Assembly (NCBI GenBank): GCA_913777945.1
Contig: CAJYTY010000022.1
Span: 62,001-126,000, forward strand
Length of the DNA: 64,000 nucleotides
Direction: 5' to 3'
From: an uncultured Acinetobacter sp.
GTDB taxonomy: Bacteria > Pseudomonadota > Gammaproteobacteria > Pseudomonadales > Moraxellaceae
Below are positions 8,972 to 17,118 of this stretch, piece by piece; positions within the stretch are counted from its first letter, which is position 1, and the number at the start of each line of letters is the position of its first letter. The notes below the pieces were generated by a model. The model searched no databases and was not told the DNA's origin. It saw only the letters and a program-made list of their open reading frames with translations. The position numbers were made by a program, and so were the translations under genes.

Positions 8972-9322
8972 GTGAAATCTGTACTCGTTATTTTAACCCA
9001 GTCTAATTTAAGTCAGTTACAGGTCAACGAAAGCCTGTCTGCGACGATGGTTTTAGCCACTTTTGGCTCTAATATCAGCGTTTTACTTCAAGATGCAGCC
9101 CTAACGCTGTTAAAAGAAGACCAAAGCTTTGATCAGCTCATTCATGCCTTTAAACCCGCTTCAAGTATGCTGGAAAGTTTTGAATTTTATGACTTAACCC
9201 CCATTTTAGTTGAATCAAAATATCAGCAACATGCGTTTGTTAGAAATTCTTCACAAGACATCGAGTTTGTCGAATTCAATGCAAGCCTGATTCAATCCTT
9301 TGATTATGTTTTATATTGGTAA
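8972..9322 (+). CDS. tusC: sulfur relay protein TusC (DsrF family)
   Basis: 116 residues, the length of TusC/DsrF. It begins MKSVLVILTQSNLSQLQVNE and contains the LATFGSNISVLLQDAALTLL segment typical of the DsrE/DsrF fold. No catalytic cysteine is seen, as in other TusC proteins. It should be the structural partner in the TusBCD hexamer. The ORF is bounded tightly by tusD and tusB, only 9 bases before the latter. The annotated start is GTG, and the alternative of a later ATG would remove the first beta strand. Confidence 0.85.
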   Translation: MKSVLVILTQSNLSQLQVNESLSATMVLATFGSNISVLLQDAALTLLKEDQSFDQLIHAFKPASSMLESFEFYDLTPILVESKYQQHAFVRNSSQDIEFVEFNASLIQSFDYVLYW

Positions 9323-9331
9323 TTTCCAAAG

Positions 9332-9613
9332 ATGAACAACACAATTTACCTCATACAAACTTCTTTTGCATCGACTGCTTCTGCTTTAAATAAAGTACAA
9401 CAGGTCTTTGTGGAAGGTGATCAAATCGTCATCATGGGCGAAGCATTGTCGGCACTCAACAGCGAGAATATGCGTTCTTTTCAGTCGTATTACTGTTTAA
9501 ATAACGAACGGACTCTTTTAAATCCTGATCTTAGTTCCGCTATAATTCCCCTAGATTACAGTGCATTTGCGGACTTAGTTTTGCAATACAAACGTAGTGT
9601 ATCTTTTAAATAA
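9332..9613 (+). CDS. tusB: sulfur relay protein TusB (DsrH family)
   Basis: 93 residues, matching the short TusB/DsrH subunit. The sequence IYLIQTSFASTASALNKV at the start and the VFVEGDQIVIMGEALSAL segment fit the family. It should complete the TusBCD complex. The identification relies partly on the position between tusC and tusE, since TusB is the least conserved subunit. Confidence 0.82.
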   Translation: MNNTIYLIQTSFASTASALNKVQQVFVEGDQIVIMGEALSALNSENMRSFQSYYCLNNERTLLNPDLSSAIIPLDYSAFADLVLQYKRSVSFK

Positions 9614-9624
9614 TTTGATTTTTT

Positions 9625-9637
9625 CTTAGGCTATTTT
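9625..9637 (+). repeat. 13-base word CTTAGGCTATTTT, copy 2
   Basis: Exact copy ending directly at the tusE ATG (9638), so it occupies the ribosome-binding position of tusE; only TTAGG within it resembles a Shine-Dalgarno site. Confidence 0.75.
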
Positions 9638-9949
9638 ATGCGCTTAGATCTTGATCAAGATGGACATCTTGTCGATTACACCATTTGGAATAAAGACGTG
9701 GCTCAAGAGCTTGCTCGTTCTTTAGATCTTGAATTGACTGAATGGCACTTTAACGTTTTAAATGCAGTCCGCCAGTTTTATCAACAGTTCGGACACTCTC
9801 CTGCAACGCGTCCTCTGATCAAATATCTAATGAAAACGGTAGATGCCAATATTGATAATGCAGTTTTACAGCAAGCATTCAAAACAGGTCTTGTTGCACG
9901 CCATTTAAGCCGTTTGGCTGGTATTCCAAAACCTGCTAATTGCTTGTAA
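9638..9949 (+). CDS. tusE: sulfurtransferase TusE (DsrC family)
   Basis: 103 residues with the DsrC fold: LDQDGHLVDYTIWNKDVAQE at the N-terminus and FYQQFGHSPATRPLIKYL in the centre. The conserved C-terminal cysteine is the penultimate residue (IPKPANCL). TusE takes the sulfur from TusD and delivers it to MnmA for tRNA thiolation. It is the last gene of the tus operon. The upstream spacer is a copy of the repeated 13-base word. The convergent EamA gene ends only 4 bases away and no hairpin separates them. Confidence 0.92.
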   Translation: MRLDLDQDGHLVDYTIWNKDVAQELARSLDLELTEWHFNVLNAVRQFYQQFGHSPATRPLIKYLMKTVDANIDNAVLQQAFKTGLVARHLSRLAGIPKPANCL

Positions 9950-9953
9950 TCGA

Positions 9954-10823
9954 TTAGGCAAATTTCTTGGCAGATGCCACACAACAAATGACGCCTGCTG
10001 TAATAATAAGCATGTTGGCACTAATTGGTTCATGTAATATCACCGCTGCAAGTGCTAGGCCCATAAAGGGTTGCAATAATTGCAATTGCCCTACACTTGC
10101 AATACCGCCTTTTGATAAACCATAGTACCAGAAGAAAAATCCGATCAGCATGCTGAAGATCGAGATATATAAAACAGCTACCAGACCAGATAAAGTCAAT
10201 TTATCTAGCATTTCACTAGAATAATTATAGATCGTTACTATGAGCATTACAGGTAATGAAATAACCAGCGCCCAGCAAATGACCTGCCATCCCCCTATTT
10301 TTTTCGCAAGATTCGCCCCTTCAGCGTATCCAAATCCGCATAGTATAATTGCACAAAGCATATATAAAATCCCAAAAAAGCTTTGCGTATTCAGCGATAT
10401 ATCTAACAAAATATATAAAACAACCAATCCGCTTCCAAATAATGAAAACAGCCAAAATGTCAGTTGAGGTCGCTCATTTGAACGCAGGACTGCGAATATG
10501 GCAGTGCTTAAAGGAAGCAATCCTATAAATACAATCGAAAAAGCCGCACTAATATGTTGCAGTGCTAATGCTGTAAATAACGGAAATCCCACAACAACAC
10601 CAACCGCGACATATACTAAATTCCCGCAATCACGTTTTGATGGTCGCTTAGCTTTTAAGATTTTTAACAAGACCATAGCAACAATACCCGCAATAACAGC
10701 ACGAATTCCTGTTAAAAACCAAGGATTAAAATCCATAACAGCAATACGTGTTGCAGGTAAAGATCCAGAAAAGATTACAACACCGATTAAACCACTTAAC
10801 CAAGCTAAAAATTGAGAATTCAT
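9954..10823 (-). CDS. EamA/DMT-family transporter
   Basis: 289 residues with about ten hydrophobic segments and the duplicated EamA (DUF6) architecture: GSLPATRIAVMDFNPWFLTG in the first half and ISIFSMLIGFFFWYYGLSKG in the second. It is an inner-membrane drug/metabolite exporter of the RhaT/EamA type, with an unknown substrate. It is divergent from a MocR-type PLP-dependent regulator, a usual arrangement, and an inverted repeat in the shared intergenic region may be the operator. An amino acid or vitamin-B6-related substrate would fit the regulator type but is only an inference. Confidence 0.9.
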   Translation of the reverse strand: MNSQFLAWLSGLIGVVIFSGSLPATRIAVMDFNPWFLTGIRAVIAGIVAMVLLKILKAKRPSKRDCGNLVYVAVGVVVGFPLFTALALQHISAAFSIVFIGLLPLSTAIFAVLRSNERPQLTFWLFSLFGSGLVVLYILLDISLNTQSFFGILYMLCAIILCGFGYAEGANLAKKIGGWQVICWALVISLPVMLIVTIYNYSSEMLDKLTLSGLVAVLYISIFSMLIGFFFWYYGLSKGGIASVGQLQLLQPFMGLALAAVILHEPISANMLIITAGVICCVASAKKFA

Positions 10824-10881
10824 GATGACATCGCATTTTATAGAATGTCTTTTTATAAACTTATGTTAAGTTGGTACAAAG

Positions 10882-10934
10882 ATACAGTGCAGTACAATTT
10901 ATAAAAACTGTACTGGATTAAAATTCAATACAGT
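10882..10934. promoter_or_regulatory. candidate MocR operator (inverted plus direct repeats)
   Basis: A perfect 7-base inverted repeat CAGTACA (10890-10896) / TGTACTG (10909-10915) with a 12-base spacer is flanked by direct repeats ATACAGT at 10882-10888 and 10928-10934. It lies between the EamA gene and the regulator at 10947, where a MocR protein would be expected to bind. The repeats are seen directly; the regulatory role is inferred. Confidence 0.55.
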
Positions 10935-10946
10935 AATTGGTTTAAC

Positions 10947-12326
10947 ATGACTAAAATTGAACACGTAATACGTTATATCGATTCTGAACTTAAAAGTCGC
11001 CGGCTCACACCAGGTATGCGACTACCATCTGTTCGACAACTGGCCAAACAGCTGGATTTTTCTGTATCTACAATTGTTTGTGCTTATGAGCGGATGTTAT
11101 CTACTGGCCAGATAGAGTCTCGTGCAGGCTCTGGATTTTTTGTTAGCGCACCACTAGAACCTTTAAAGCTTTCAAATATGGAGCCGATACAGGTTAAACA
11201 CCTTGATCCACTTCGGCTATCTCGCGAACTCTTAGAAGCATCTCCATCATTAATAAAGCCGGGATGCGGCTGGCTCCCAGATAGCTGGATGCCTCATGAA
11301 GCTTTAAGAAAAGCAATCCGTGACGTTTCTAAAGAATCGACCTTTGAATTGATGAATTACTCCTCGCCATTAGGGTTTAATTTGTTACGTGAATTATTGG
11401 CAAGACGCTTGCAAAGTAAAAGTATATTTGTAAGTCCAGATCAAGTTTTGCTGACCGATTCAGGTTCATATTCAACCGATCTACTTTGTCGTTTTTTACT
11501 CAAACCGGGTGATACTGTTTTAGTTGATGATCCTTGTTATTTTAACTTTAAGGCGTTACTTAAGGTACATCAAGCCAAAGTCATCGGTATTCCATATACT
11601 ACAGGTGGCCCAAATATTGAGGCCTTTCAGCAAGCCATCATAGAACATCAACCGCGGTTATATATTACGAATTCAGGTATTCATAATCCTACAGGCGCTA
11701 TGCCTTCATCTGCGACGGTTCATCAACTGGTTTCTTTAATTACACAAGCGAATATGATTGTAATTGAAGACGATATTTTTTCAGATTTTGAAAATAAACA
11801 CTCGCCTCGCTTTAGCGCACTTGACGGCCTTACAAACAGTATTTACATCGGCAGCTTTTCCAAAACATTATCAGCTTCATTACGCTGCGGCTATATCGTG
11901 GCAAAACCTGAGTGGATTAATGATTTAATTGATCTCAAAATTGCTACGAGTTTTAGTCATAATAATTTTTCAGCACATGTTTTGTATAAGGTGCTCACAG
12001 ATGGAAAATACCGTAAGCATCTTGAGCAGCTGAATACACGTTTGGCAAATGCTATGGACATATCCATAAATACACTTGAACAAATGCAAATTCGCCCGTG
12101 GATAAAACCACAAGCAGGAATGTTTCTATGGTGTGAGTTACCTGCTTATATTGATCTTCATCGACTACAACAGTATTGCACAGAGCAAGGTGTCGTTCTT
12201 GCATTAGGTGAAGCGTTTAGCACATCAGGTTTATTCAAACAATTTTTAAGATTTAATGTCGCTCAATGTGTTCATTACGATGTATTTAACGTATTACAAG
12301 CAGGTTTACTTGCATCAAAACTTTAA
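10947..12326 (+). CDS. MocR/PdxR-type regulator (GntR HTH plus aminotransferase domain)
   Basis: 459 residues. The N-terminal GntR winged helix (residues 1-70) includes GMRLPSVRQLAKQLDFSVST and VCAYERMLSTGQIESRAGSG. The remainder is a fold-type I aminotransferase-like domain with the PLP-lysine segment YIGSFSKTLSASLRCGY and the ITNSGIHNPTGAM substrate loop. Proteins of this family bind PLP and regulate a nearby gene, here probably the divergent EamA transporter. The gene is followed by the convergent modC with only 34 bases between them. Confidence 0.93.
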   Translation: MTKIEHVIRYIDSELKSRRLTPGMRLPSVRQLAKQLDFSVSTIVCAYERMLSTGQIESRAGSGFFVSAPLEPLKLSNMEPIQVKHLDPLRLSRELLEASPSLIKPGCGWLPDSWMPHEALRKAIRDVSKESTFELMNYSSPLGFNLLRELLARRLQSKSIFVSPDQVLLTDSGSYSTDLLCRFLLKPGDTVLVDDPCYFNFKALLKVHQAKVIGIPYTTGGPNIEAFQQAIIEHQPRLYITNSGIHNPTGAMPSSATVHQLVSLITQANMIVIEDDIFSDFENKHSPRFSALDGLTNSIYIGSFSKTLSASLRCGYIVAKPEWINDLIDLKIATSFSHNNFSAHVLYKVLTDGKYRKHLEQLNTRLANAMDISINTLEQMQIRPWIKPQAGMFLWCELPAYIDLHRLQQYCTEQGVVLALGEAFSTSGLFKQFLRFNVAQCVHYDVFNVLQAGLLASKL

Positions 12327-12360
12327 TCGACTTATATGAATGATTATTTGATTGACTGAC

Positions 12361-13011
12361 TTATGTATCGCTGTACTGCAATATCCCCCGTTCCATAGTC
12401 ACAATGGGCGCATTGAGATAATCCAGCTCTTCTGGATGATGTGTAACGTAAATGATCGGAATATTTAATTGCTGTTTAAGCTCGAATAAAAAAGGCAAAA
12501 GCTGATTTTTTAGGTGTCGATCCAAACCTGTGAGTGGCTCATCAAGCAATAAAAGCTCTGGAGACGCCAGTAAAGCGCGCCCAATCGAGACTCGCTGTGC
12601 CTCCCCACCAGAAAGCTGTAAAGCTTTACGGCTAAGCAATGCATCTAGGCTGAGTAACTTTACAATCTGCTCAAAACTGAATTTTTGCGGGCGCTTCTTA
12701 TTAAAACGCAACGCATATTCAAGATTTTGTCTTACGTTTAAATGTGGGAAAAGCTGCGCCTGTTGGAAAATCAGTCCAATATGACGTTGGTGCGTAGGTA
12801 CAAATTGCTGCTCGGCTGTATTGACCAAAACACGCTCATTGAAAGTGATCTCACCGTCATGAGGCTTCAAAACTCCCACCATATTTTTTAAAAACGTACT
12901 TTTTCCGGAACCAGACGGGCCTAAAATCCCGAGTAAGTTATGCCTTAGTGTTAAATCAACATGAAGCTGAAAATCACGCTGGACGTAATTAAAGTGACAG
13001 CGCAGATTCAT
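12361..13011 (-). CDS. modC: molybdate ABC transporter ATPase ModC, short form
   Basis: 216 residues. Walker A is GPSGSGKST (about 31-39), the Q-loop lies in LIFQQAQLFPHL, the signature is LSGGEAQRVSIGRAL, Walker B is LLLLDEPLTGLD and the switch histidine is in YVTHHPEE. It powers molybdate import with ModB and ModA. It ends just after the nucleotide-binding domain, so the C-terminal MOP/TOBE domain that binds molybdate in E. coli ModC (about 350 residues) is absent. The start overlaps the end of modB by 4 bases. The short form looks intact, with a normal stop and no remnant of a MOP domain downstream. Confidence 0.9.
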   Translation of the reverse strand: MNLRCHFNYVQRDFQLHVDLTLRHNLLGILGPSGSGKSTFLKNMVGVLKPHDGEITFNERVLVNTAEQQFVPTHQRHIGLIFQQAQLFPHLNVRQNLEYALRFNKKRPQKFSFEQIVKLLSLDALLSRKALQLSGGEAQRVSIGRALLASPELLLLDEPLTGLDRHLKNQLLPFLFELKQQLNIPIIYVTHHPEELDYLNAPIVTMERGILQYSDT

Positions 13012-13691
13012 GGCGTTAACCTTTGCTGATAACGTTTTAAAATAAGATGATTGGCCACCAGTGCAGCAAACGCCAAACCTACGGAGAGTAGTACTAAACG
13101 CATTGCCATGCTTTCGCCATCCGGTTGTTGTAATAACGAATAAATTGCGATGGGTACAGTGCGGGTTTCATCTGGAATATTGCCCACAAAGGTAATAGTG
13201 GCACCAAACTCCCCCAGACTGCGACTAAAACACAAAATACTTCCAATAAGTACACCAGGCAAGGCAAGCGGCAAACTAATCGAGAAAAAAGCCTGAATAG
13301 GGCTTGCCCCCAAGGTCTGTGCAATTTGTTCAAGTTGCTGATTAATCAATTGAAAAGACAAACGAATCGGTTGAACCATCAGTGGGAAAGCCACCACCAT
13401 CGAGGCAATGACTGCGCCTTTCCAGTTAAATGCCAGTTGAATCCCCCATTCACTTAAAAACTGCCCCACAATGCCGCGGTTACCAAACAAAATCAGCAGT
13501 AAATACCCCAATACCACGGGTGGTAAAATCATAGGCAATTGTAAAAGAGATTCGAGTATAACTTTTAGGCGAAATTCATATCGAGCTAAGATCCACGCCA
13601 CAAAAATAGCAAAAGGAAGATTCACCAAAGTGGCAAACAAGCCCACTTTGGCAGATAAATATAAGGCAGAGATTTCTTCAGGTGTGAGCAT
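13008..13691 (-). CDS. modB: molybdate ABC transporter permease ModB
   Basis: 227 residues with about five membrane segments, the size of ModB. The EAA loop that contacts ModC is visible as QTLGASPIQAFFSISLPLALPG (about residues 125-145). The segment PMILPPVVLGYLLLILFG and FSRSLGEFGATITFVGNI are typical of molybdate permeases. It forms the inner-membrane channel. It lies between modA (9 bases) and modC (4-base overlap) in the large molybdenum operon. Confidence 0.93.
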   Translation of the reverse strand: MLTPEEISALYLSAKVGLFATLVNLPFAIFVAWILARYEFRLKVILESLLQLPMILPPVVLGYLLLILFGNRGIVGQFLSEWGIQLAFNWKGAVIASMVVAFPLMVQPIRLSFQLINQQLEQIAQTLGASPIQAFFSISLPLALPGVLIGSILCFSRSLGEFGATITFVGNIPDETRTVPIAIYSLLQQPDGESMAMRLVLLSVGLAFAALVANHLILKRYQQRLTP

Positions 13692-13700
13692 GTAGAACGA

Positions 13701-14471
13701 CTATTTCAACTCACTAAAACCGTAACGGGTAAAAATGGCTTTTGCTTTGGCATTTTTAAGCATGAAATGTTCAAATTGGGCCGCTTCCCGATTACGTTCA
13801 CCTTGTTTGGTGAGCGCCGCAGGATAAACAATCGGATCATGTGTTTTTGAAGGGAATGTTCCAATAATCTTAACTTTTTTACTGATTAATGCATCGGTTT
13901 GGTAAACAATTCCAACATCGCATTCACCGCGTTCAACAAAGGCCAAAGCTGAACGTACATCATCTGTCCCAACAATACGTCCTTGCAAAGGTGTATACCA
14001 GCCTAAAGCCATCAAGCTTTGTTTGGCGTATTTGCCTACAGGCACAGATTCCATTTGACCAGTACATAAATGGCCTTTAAATGCATTGGCAAAGTTAAAT
14101 TGTTTGGTGGGGCCAAAAGGTACATCCATATCCATCGGCGTGATGGCCACAAGCTGATTGCCAAGTGTATTTTTTACCTTACCTGACGATATAAACTGAG
14201 TCTTAACTAAATATTTCATCCAGTCTGTATCTGCAGAAAAATAAATATCTGCTTTAGCACCACTCTCGATTTGTTTTGCTAGCGCCGATGATGCACCAAA
14301 AACAGTCACGACATTGGTTGATGGATGCTGCTGTTTGTAAAGCTTGGCAATATCAGTCACTGCATTAGTCAAACTTGCCGCCGCATAGACTCTCACCTCA
14401 CCTGCCGAAACGTGTAAAGCACCAAGACAGAAAAGCGAAAATACAGCGATTTTTTTTATCATGATTGGCAC
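13701..14471 (-). CDS. modA: molybdate-binding periplasmic protein ModA
   Basis: 256 residues. A signal peptide covers about the first 23 residues (KKIAVFSLFCLGALHVSAG) with likely cleavage after SAG. The mature protein has the molybdate-binding segments VYAAASLTNAVTDIA, VFGASSALAKQIESGAKADI and IVGTDDVRSALAFVERGECDVGIVY. It captures molybdate in the periplasm for ModB/ModC. It directly follows moeA (1-base gap), so molybdate uptake is in the same transcription unit as cofactor synthesis. An alternative start at the second methionine (residue 4) is possible. Confidence 0.94.
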   Translation of the reverse strand: MPIMIKKIAVFSLFCLGALHVSAGEVRVYAAASLTNAVTDIAKLYKQQHPSTNVVTVFGASSALAKQIESGAKADIYFSADTDWMKYLVKTQFISSGKVKNTLGNQLVAITPMDMDVPFGPTKQFNFANAFKGHLCTGQMESVPVGKYAKQSLMALGWYTPLQGRIVGTDDVRSALAFVERGECDVGIVYQTDALISKKVKIIGTFPSKTHDPIVYPAALTKQGERNREAAQFEHFMLKNAKAKAIFTRYGFSELK

Positions 14472-14472
14472 C

Positions 14473-15696
14473 TTATATTCGTATTGCAGAGACGAGCGTT
14501 CCCACTTCTGGACTTATATCCGCTGGTACACGAACCAGACAGTTCGCATCCATTAAGTTACTTAACATATGTGACTGTTGATTGGCAAGGTTTGAAGCAC
14601 TTAGCTCACCAGCATGAAGCTCCAGTTTCATGCGCATAAAGCGCTCACGCTTATCGGCTTTAAGCGGTTGTGCAAGCTTGACTTCAAACCAATCGATATT
14701 TTGATTTTGACCTTGCAGCGCATCGATGAGCAGACGCGTATATACTTGCATACATACGTACACGGCGGCTGGATTGCCCGGTAGCCCGAGTAAATAACAC
14801 GCATGCTGATCTTGTTGATATTTGGCAAAGAAAATCGGTTTACCGGGTTTTTGTTTGACTTTCCAAAAGATTTCTTTAAATCCAACCTCAAAAGCACAGG
14901 GCCGAACAAAATCATAGTCCCCTACAGACACACCACCTGTCGTCACAATCACATCATACTGATTTTTAAGTCGAGCAAACAATTCACTGAGTGCCTTCGC
15001 TTCATCATGAATGTGTAAAATTTCAACTTGTATATGTCGCTCTTGAAACCACGCCTTAATTAGCGGTCCGTTGGCATCATAGACATGTGCATTACTTAGG
15101 CTATTTTGCTCAGTAGCAACTTCATCACCTGTAATTACTACGGCGACTTTAGGCTGACGATATACATCAACCAGCTGAACTCCCGCCATGCTCAACGCGG
15201 CTAAAGGCCCGGTCTTAAGATATTGATCTTTATTGGCCACCTGCTGCCCCAAAGCCAACTCTTCACCTTGGCGTCTGATGTCGATATTGGCCTGAAGTGT
15301 TTCTGTAATCTGGATTCGATGATCATCGAGCCGATGTACAATCTCTTGACGCGCAATCGTCGTACATCCCTCTGGAAGTTTACCGCCAGTAAAAATACGC
15401 GTAGCCTGACCTGCTTTCAAAACCAAATCACTGCTTTGCCCTGCGCGTATTTCACCTATAAGTTCAAAGCATTGGTTCTTTTCAATGATATCACTCGCAC
15501 ACAGCGCATACCCATCAACGGCACTTTGATCAAAACTTGGTAGATTCACTGGCGAATGAATTGGCTGTGCCAGATATCTACTTAGGCTATTTTGTAGTTC
15601 AATGTTTTCCGTGCCAAGTGGCTTGACCGTATTTAAAATATGATCAATTGCCTCATCGATACTGATTAGACCTTTTTCATGGCCACATGCGGACAT
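14473..15696 (-). CDS. moeA: molybdopterin molybdenumtransferase MoeA
   Basis: 407 residues, the normal length of MoeA. It inserts molybdenum into adenylylated molybdopterin. Visible landmarks are LPSFDQSAVDGYAL (about 54-67), RIFTGGKLPEGCTT, TGDEV, VTTGGVSVGDYDFV and the GLPGNPAAVYV segment. The start codon overlaps the stop of moaCB (TAATG). Two exact copies of the repeated 13-base word lie inside this gene, and in the coding sense both encode Gln-Asn-Ser-Leu-Ser with the same codons. Confidence 0.95.
   Translation of the reverse strand: MSACGHEKGLISIDEAIDHILNTVKPLGTENIELQNSLSRYLAQPIHSPVNLPSFDQSAVDGYALCASDIIEKNQCFELIGEIRAGQSSDLVLKAGQATRIFTGGKLPEGCTTIARQEIVHRLDDHRIQITETLQANIDIRRQGEELALGQQVANKDQYLKTGPLAALSMAGVQLVDVYRQPKVAVVITGDEVATEQNSLSNAHVYDANGPLIKAWFQERHIQVEILHIHDEAKALSELFARLKNQYDVIVTTGGVSVGDYDFVRPCAFEVGFKEIFWKVKQKPGKPIFFAKYQQDQHACYLLGLPGNPAAVYVCMQVYTRLLIDALQGQNQNIDWFEVKLAQPLKADKRERFMRMKLELHAGELSASNLANQQSHMLSNLMDANCLVRVPADISPEVGTLVSAIRI
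15095..15107 (+). repeat. 13-base word CTTAGGCTATTTT, copy 3 (inside moeA)
   Basis: Exact copy within moeA, on the strand opposite to the gene. The match with copy 1 extends to 16 bases (TTACTTAGGCTATTTT). Confidence 0.75.
15581..15593 (+). repeat. 13-base word CTTAGGCTATTTT, copy 4 (inside moeA)
   Basis: Exact copy 486 bases from copy 3, near the 5' end of moeA, again on the strand opposite to the gene; preceded by TA as in copies 1 and 3. Confidence 0.75.
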
Positions 15697-16619
15697 TATT
15701 CATAACCTCCCGGATGTGGAAGATCACGGCACACATCAAAAATATGCACAATCGCTGGCAATAAAGCAGCCATTGTTTCGGAAGCACCACCACGGCTACC
15801 CGGGAATGTCATCACCAATGAACGATCGATAAAACCTGCAACTCCACGCGACATTGCTGCATACGGTGTACGGCGCTGACCAAATGCACGTGCAGCTTCC
15901 ATCAAGCCATCGAGCTTACGTTCAAGTAACGGCTCTAGGGTGTCGACTGTAATGTCTCGCTTACCTATTCCTGTACCGCCCACTGTAATAACACATGCAT
16001 AGGATTTGGTTAACTCAAGAACCAGTTCTTTAAGCTGTTCAGGCTCATCTGGCAAAATTTGGTAATGAATAGGCGTAAAGCCAGCTTCGGTTAAACTCTC
16101 AACCACAGACTTACCGGCAGTATCTGGTTTTTTGCCAGAGGCTACAGTATCAGACAATACAATTACCGCCGCAGATACAGCTTGGCGAAGTGTACGCTTG
16201 AAATGCGATTTACCGCCTTTTTTCTTTAAGAGCTTGCACTGATCTAACACCAAATCTTCTGGCTCACAGTGCGGTTTAAGCATATCGTACAGGGTTAAAC
16301 CGGCAATACTTGCGGCTGTGAGTGCCTCCATCTCTACACCCGTTGGGCCGATGGTTTCTACCGTGGTTAGAATTTCAACAAAGTTTTCATGTAACTCGTA
16401 ATCGACTTCGGCACGATAAATAGGCAATGGATGGCAAAGCGGAATCAGCTCATCGGTACGTTTTGCGGCCAAGATACCTGCAATGCGTCCTGTTTTTAGT
16501 GCATCACCTTTTTCGGTATTTCCCTGACGAAGTAATTCAATACAATGTGGTGGTGCATACAAAATAGCTTGAGCTTCGGCAATACGATAACTTTCCGGTT
16601 TCATGCCTACGTTTTTCAT
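15696..16619 (-). CDS. moaCB: MoaC-MoaB/Mog fusion, molybdenum cofactor biosynthesis
   Basis: 307 residues in two domains. Residues 1-150 are MoaC, the cyclic pyranopterin monophosphate synthase (GRIAGILAAKRTDELIPLCH and IGPTGVEMEALTAASIAGLT). Residues 155-307 are a MoaB/Mog-type domain that adenylylates molybdopterin (VGGTGIGKRDITVDTLEPLL and FPGSRGGASETMAALLPAI). In E. coli these are separate genes. The fusion joins an early and a late pathway step in one chain. It lies between moaE (18 bases) and moeA (1-base overlap). Confidence 0.95.
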   Translation of the reverse strand: MKNVGMKPESYRIAEAQAILYAPPHCIELLRQGNTEKGDALKTGRIAGILAAKRTDELIPLCHPLPIYRAEVDYELHENFVEILTTVETIGPTGVEMEALTAASIAGLTLYDMLKPHCEPEDLVLDQCKLLKKKGGKSHFKRTLRQAVSAAVIVLSDTVASGKKPDTAGKSVVESLTEAGFTPIHYQILPDEPEQLKELVLELTKSYACVITVGGTGIGKRDITVDTLEPLLERKLDGLMEAARAFGQRRTPYAAMSRGVAGFIDRSLVMTFPGSRGGASETMAALLPAIVHIFDVCRDLPHPGGYE

Positions 16620-16637
16620 TAAAAATCCCGTTTTAAA

Positions 16638-17117
16638 TTAGTGCTGGTGTTCGTGATGATGATGTGAATGATCGATATGATCATGATCTTTACGGATACA
16701 GCATCCTTCGACAAATTGACTGCTGCCATCGGTATAAAATTCTTCTTTCCAGATTGGCACTTCATGTTTTACACGCTCTACTGCCTCTTCGCAGGCCGCA
16801 AACGCTTCACGGCGATGCGGCGCATAGGCCACGGCAATAATTGCCATTCCACCGATATCTAGCTGCCCTATACGATGAATAACCCGTACATATGCAGCGC
16901 CGTGCTTATTCATGATGTCTTGCTCAATCTGACGAATCATTTTTTCTGCAACAGGCGTATAGGAGGTATATTTCAGCCCACTCACAGCACGACCATTGTG
17001 ATGGTTACGTACCGTTCCCTGAAAAATACCAATACCACCACAAGCAGGAAAATCGGATATCGGATCAAAACTATCCAGTGTTAAGTCAACCGATTGCACG
17101 CGTTGGAATTCTTTCAT
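16638..17117 (-). CDS. moaE: molybdopterin synthase catalytic subunit MoaE with His-rich tail
   Basis: 159 residues. MoaE with MoaD-thiocarboxylate converts cyclic pyranopterin monophosphate to molybdopterin. Visible segments are GIFQGTVRNHHNGRAVSGL (about 30-48), HRIGQLDIGGMAIIAVAYAPHR and the catalytic-lysine area VERVKHEVPIWKEEFY. The last ~17 residues form an unusual tail made mostly of His and Asp (DHDHIDHSHHHHEHQH), of the type seen in metal-binding proteins. It starts 1 base after the moaD stop, so translation is probably coupled. Confidence 0.93.
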   Translation of the reverse strand: MKEFQRVQSVDLTLDSFDPISDFPACGGIGIFQGTVRNHHNGRAVSGLKYTSYTPVAEKMIRQIEQDIMNKHGAAYVRVIHRIGQLDIGGMAIIAVAYAPHRREAFAACEEAVERVKHEVPIWKEEFYTDGSSQFVEGCCIRKDHDHIDHSHHHHEHQH

Positions 17118-17118
17118 A

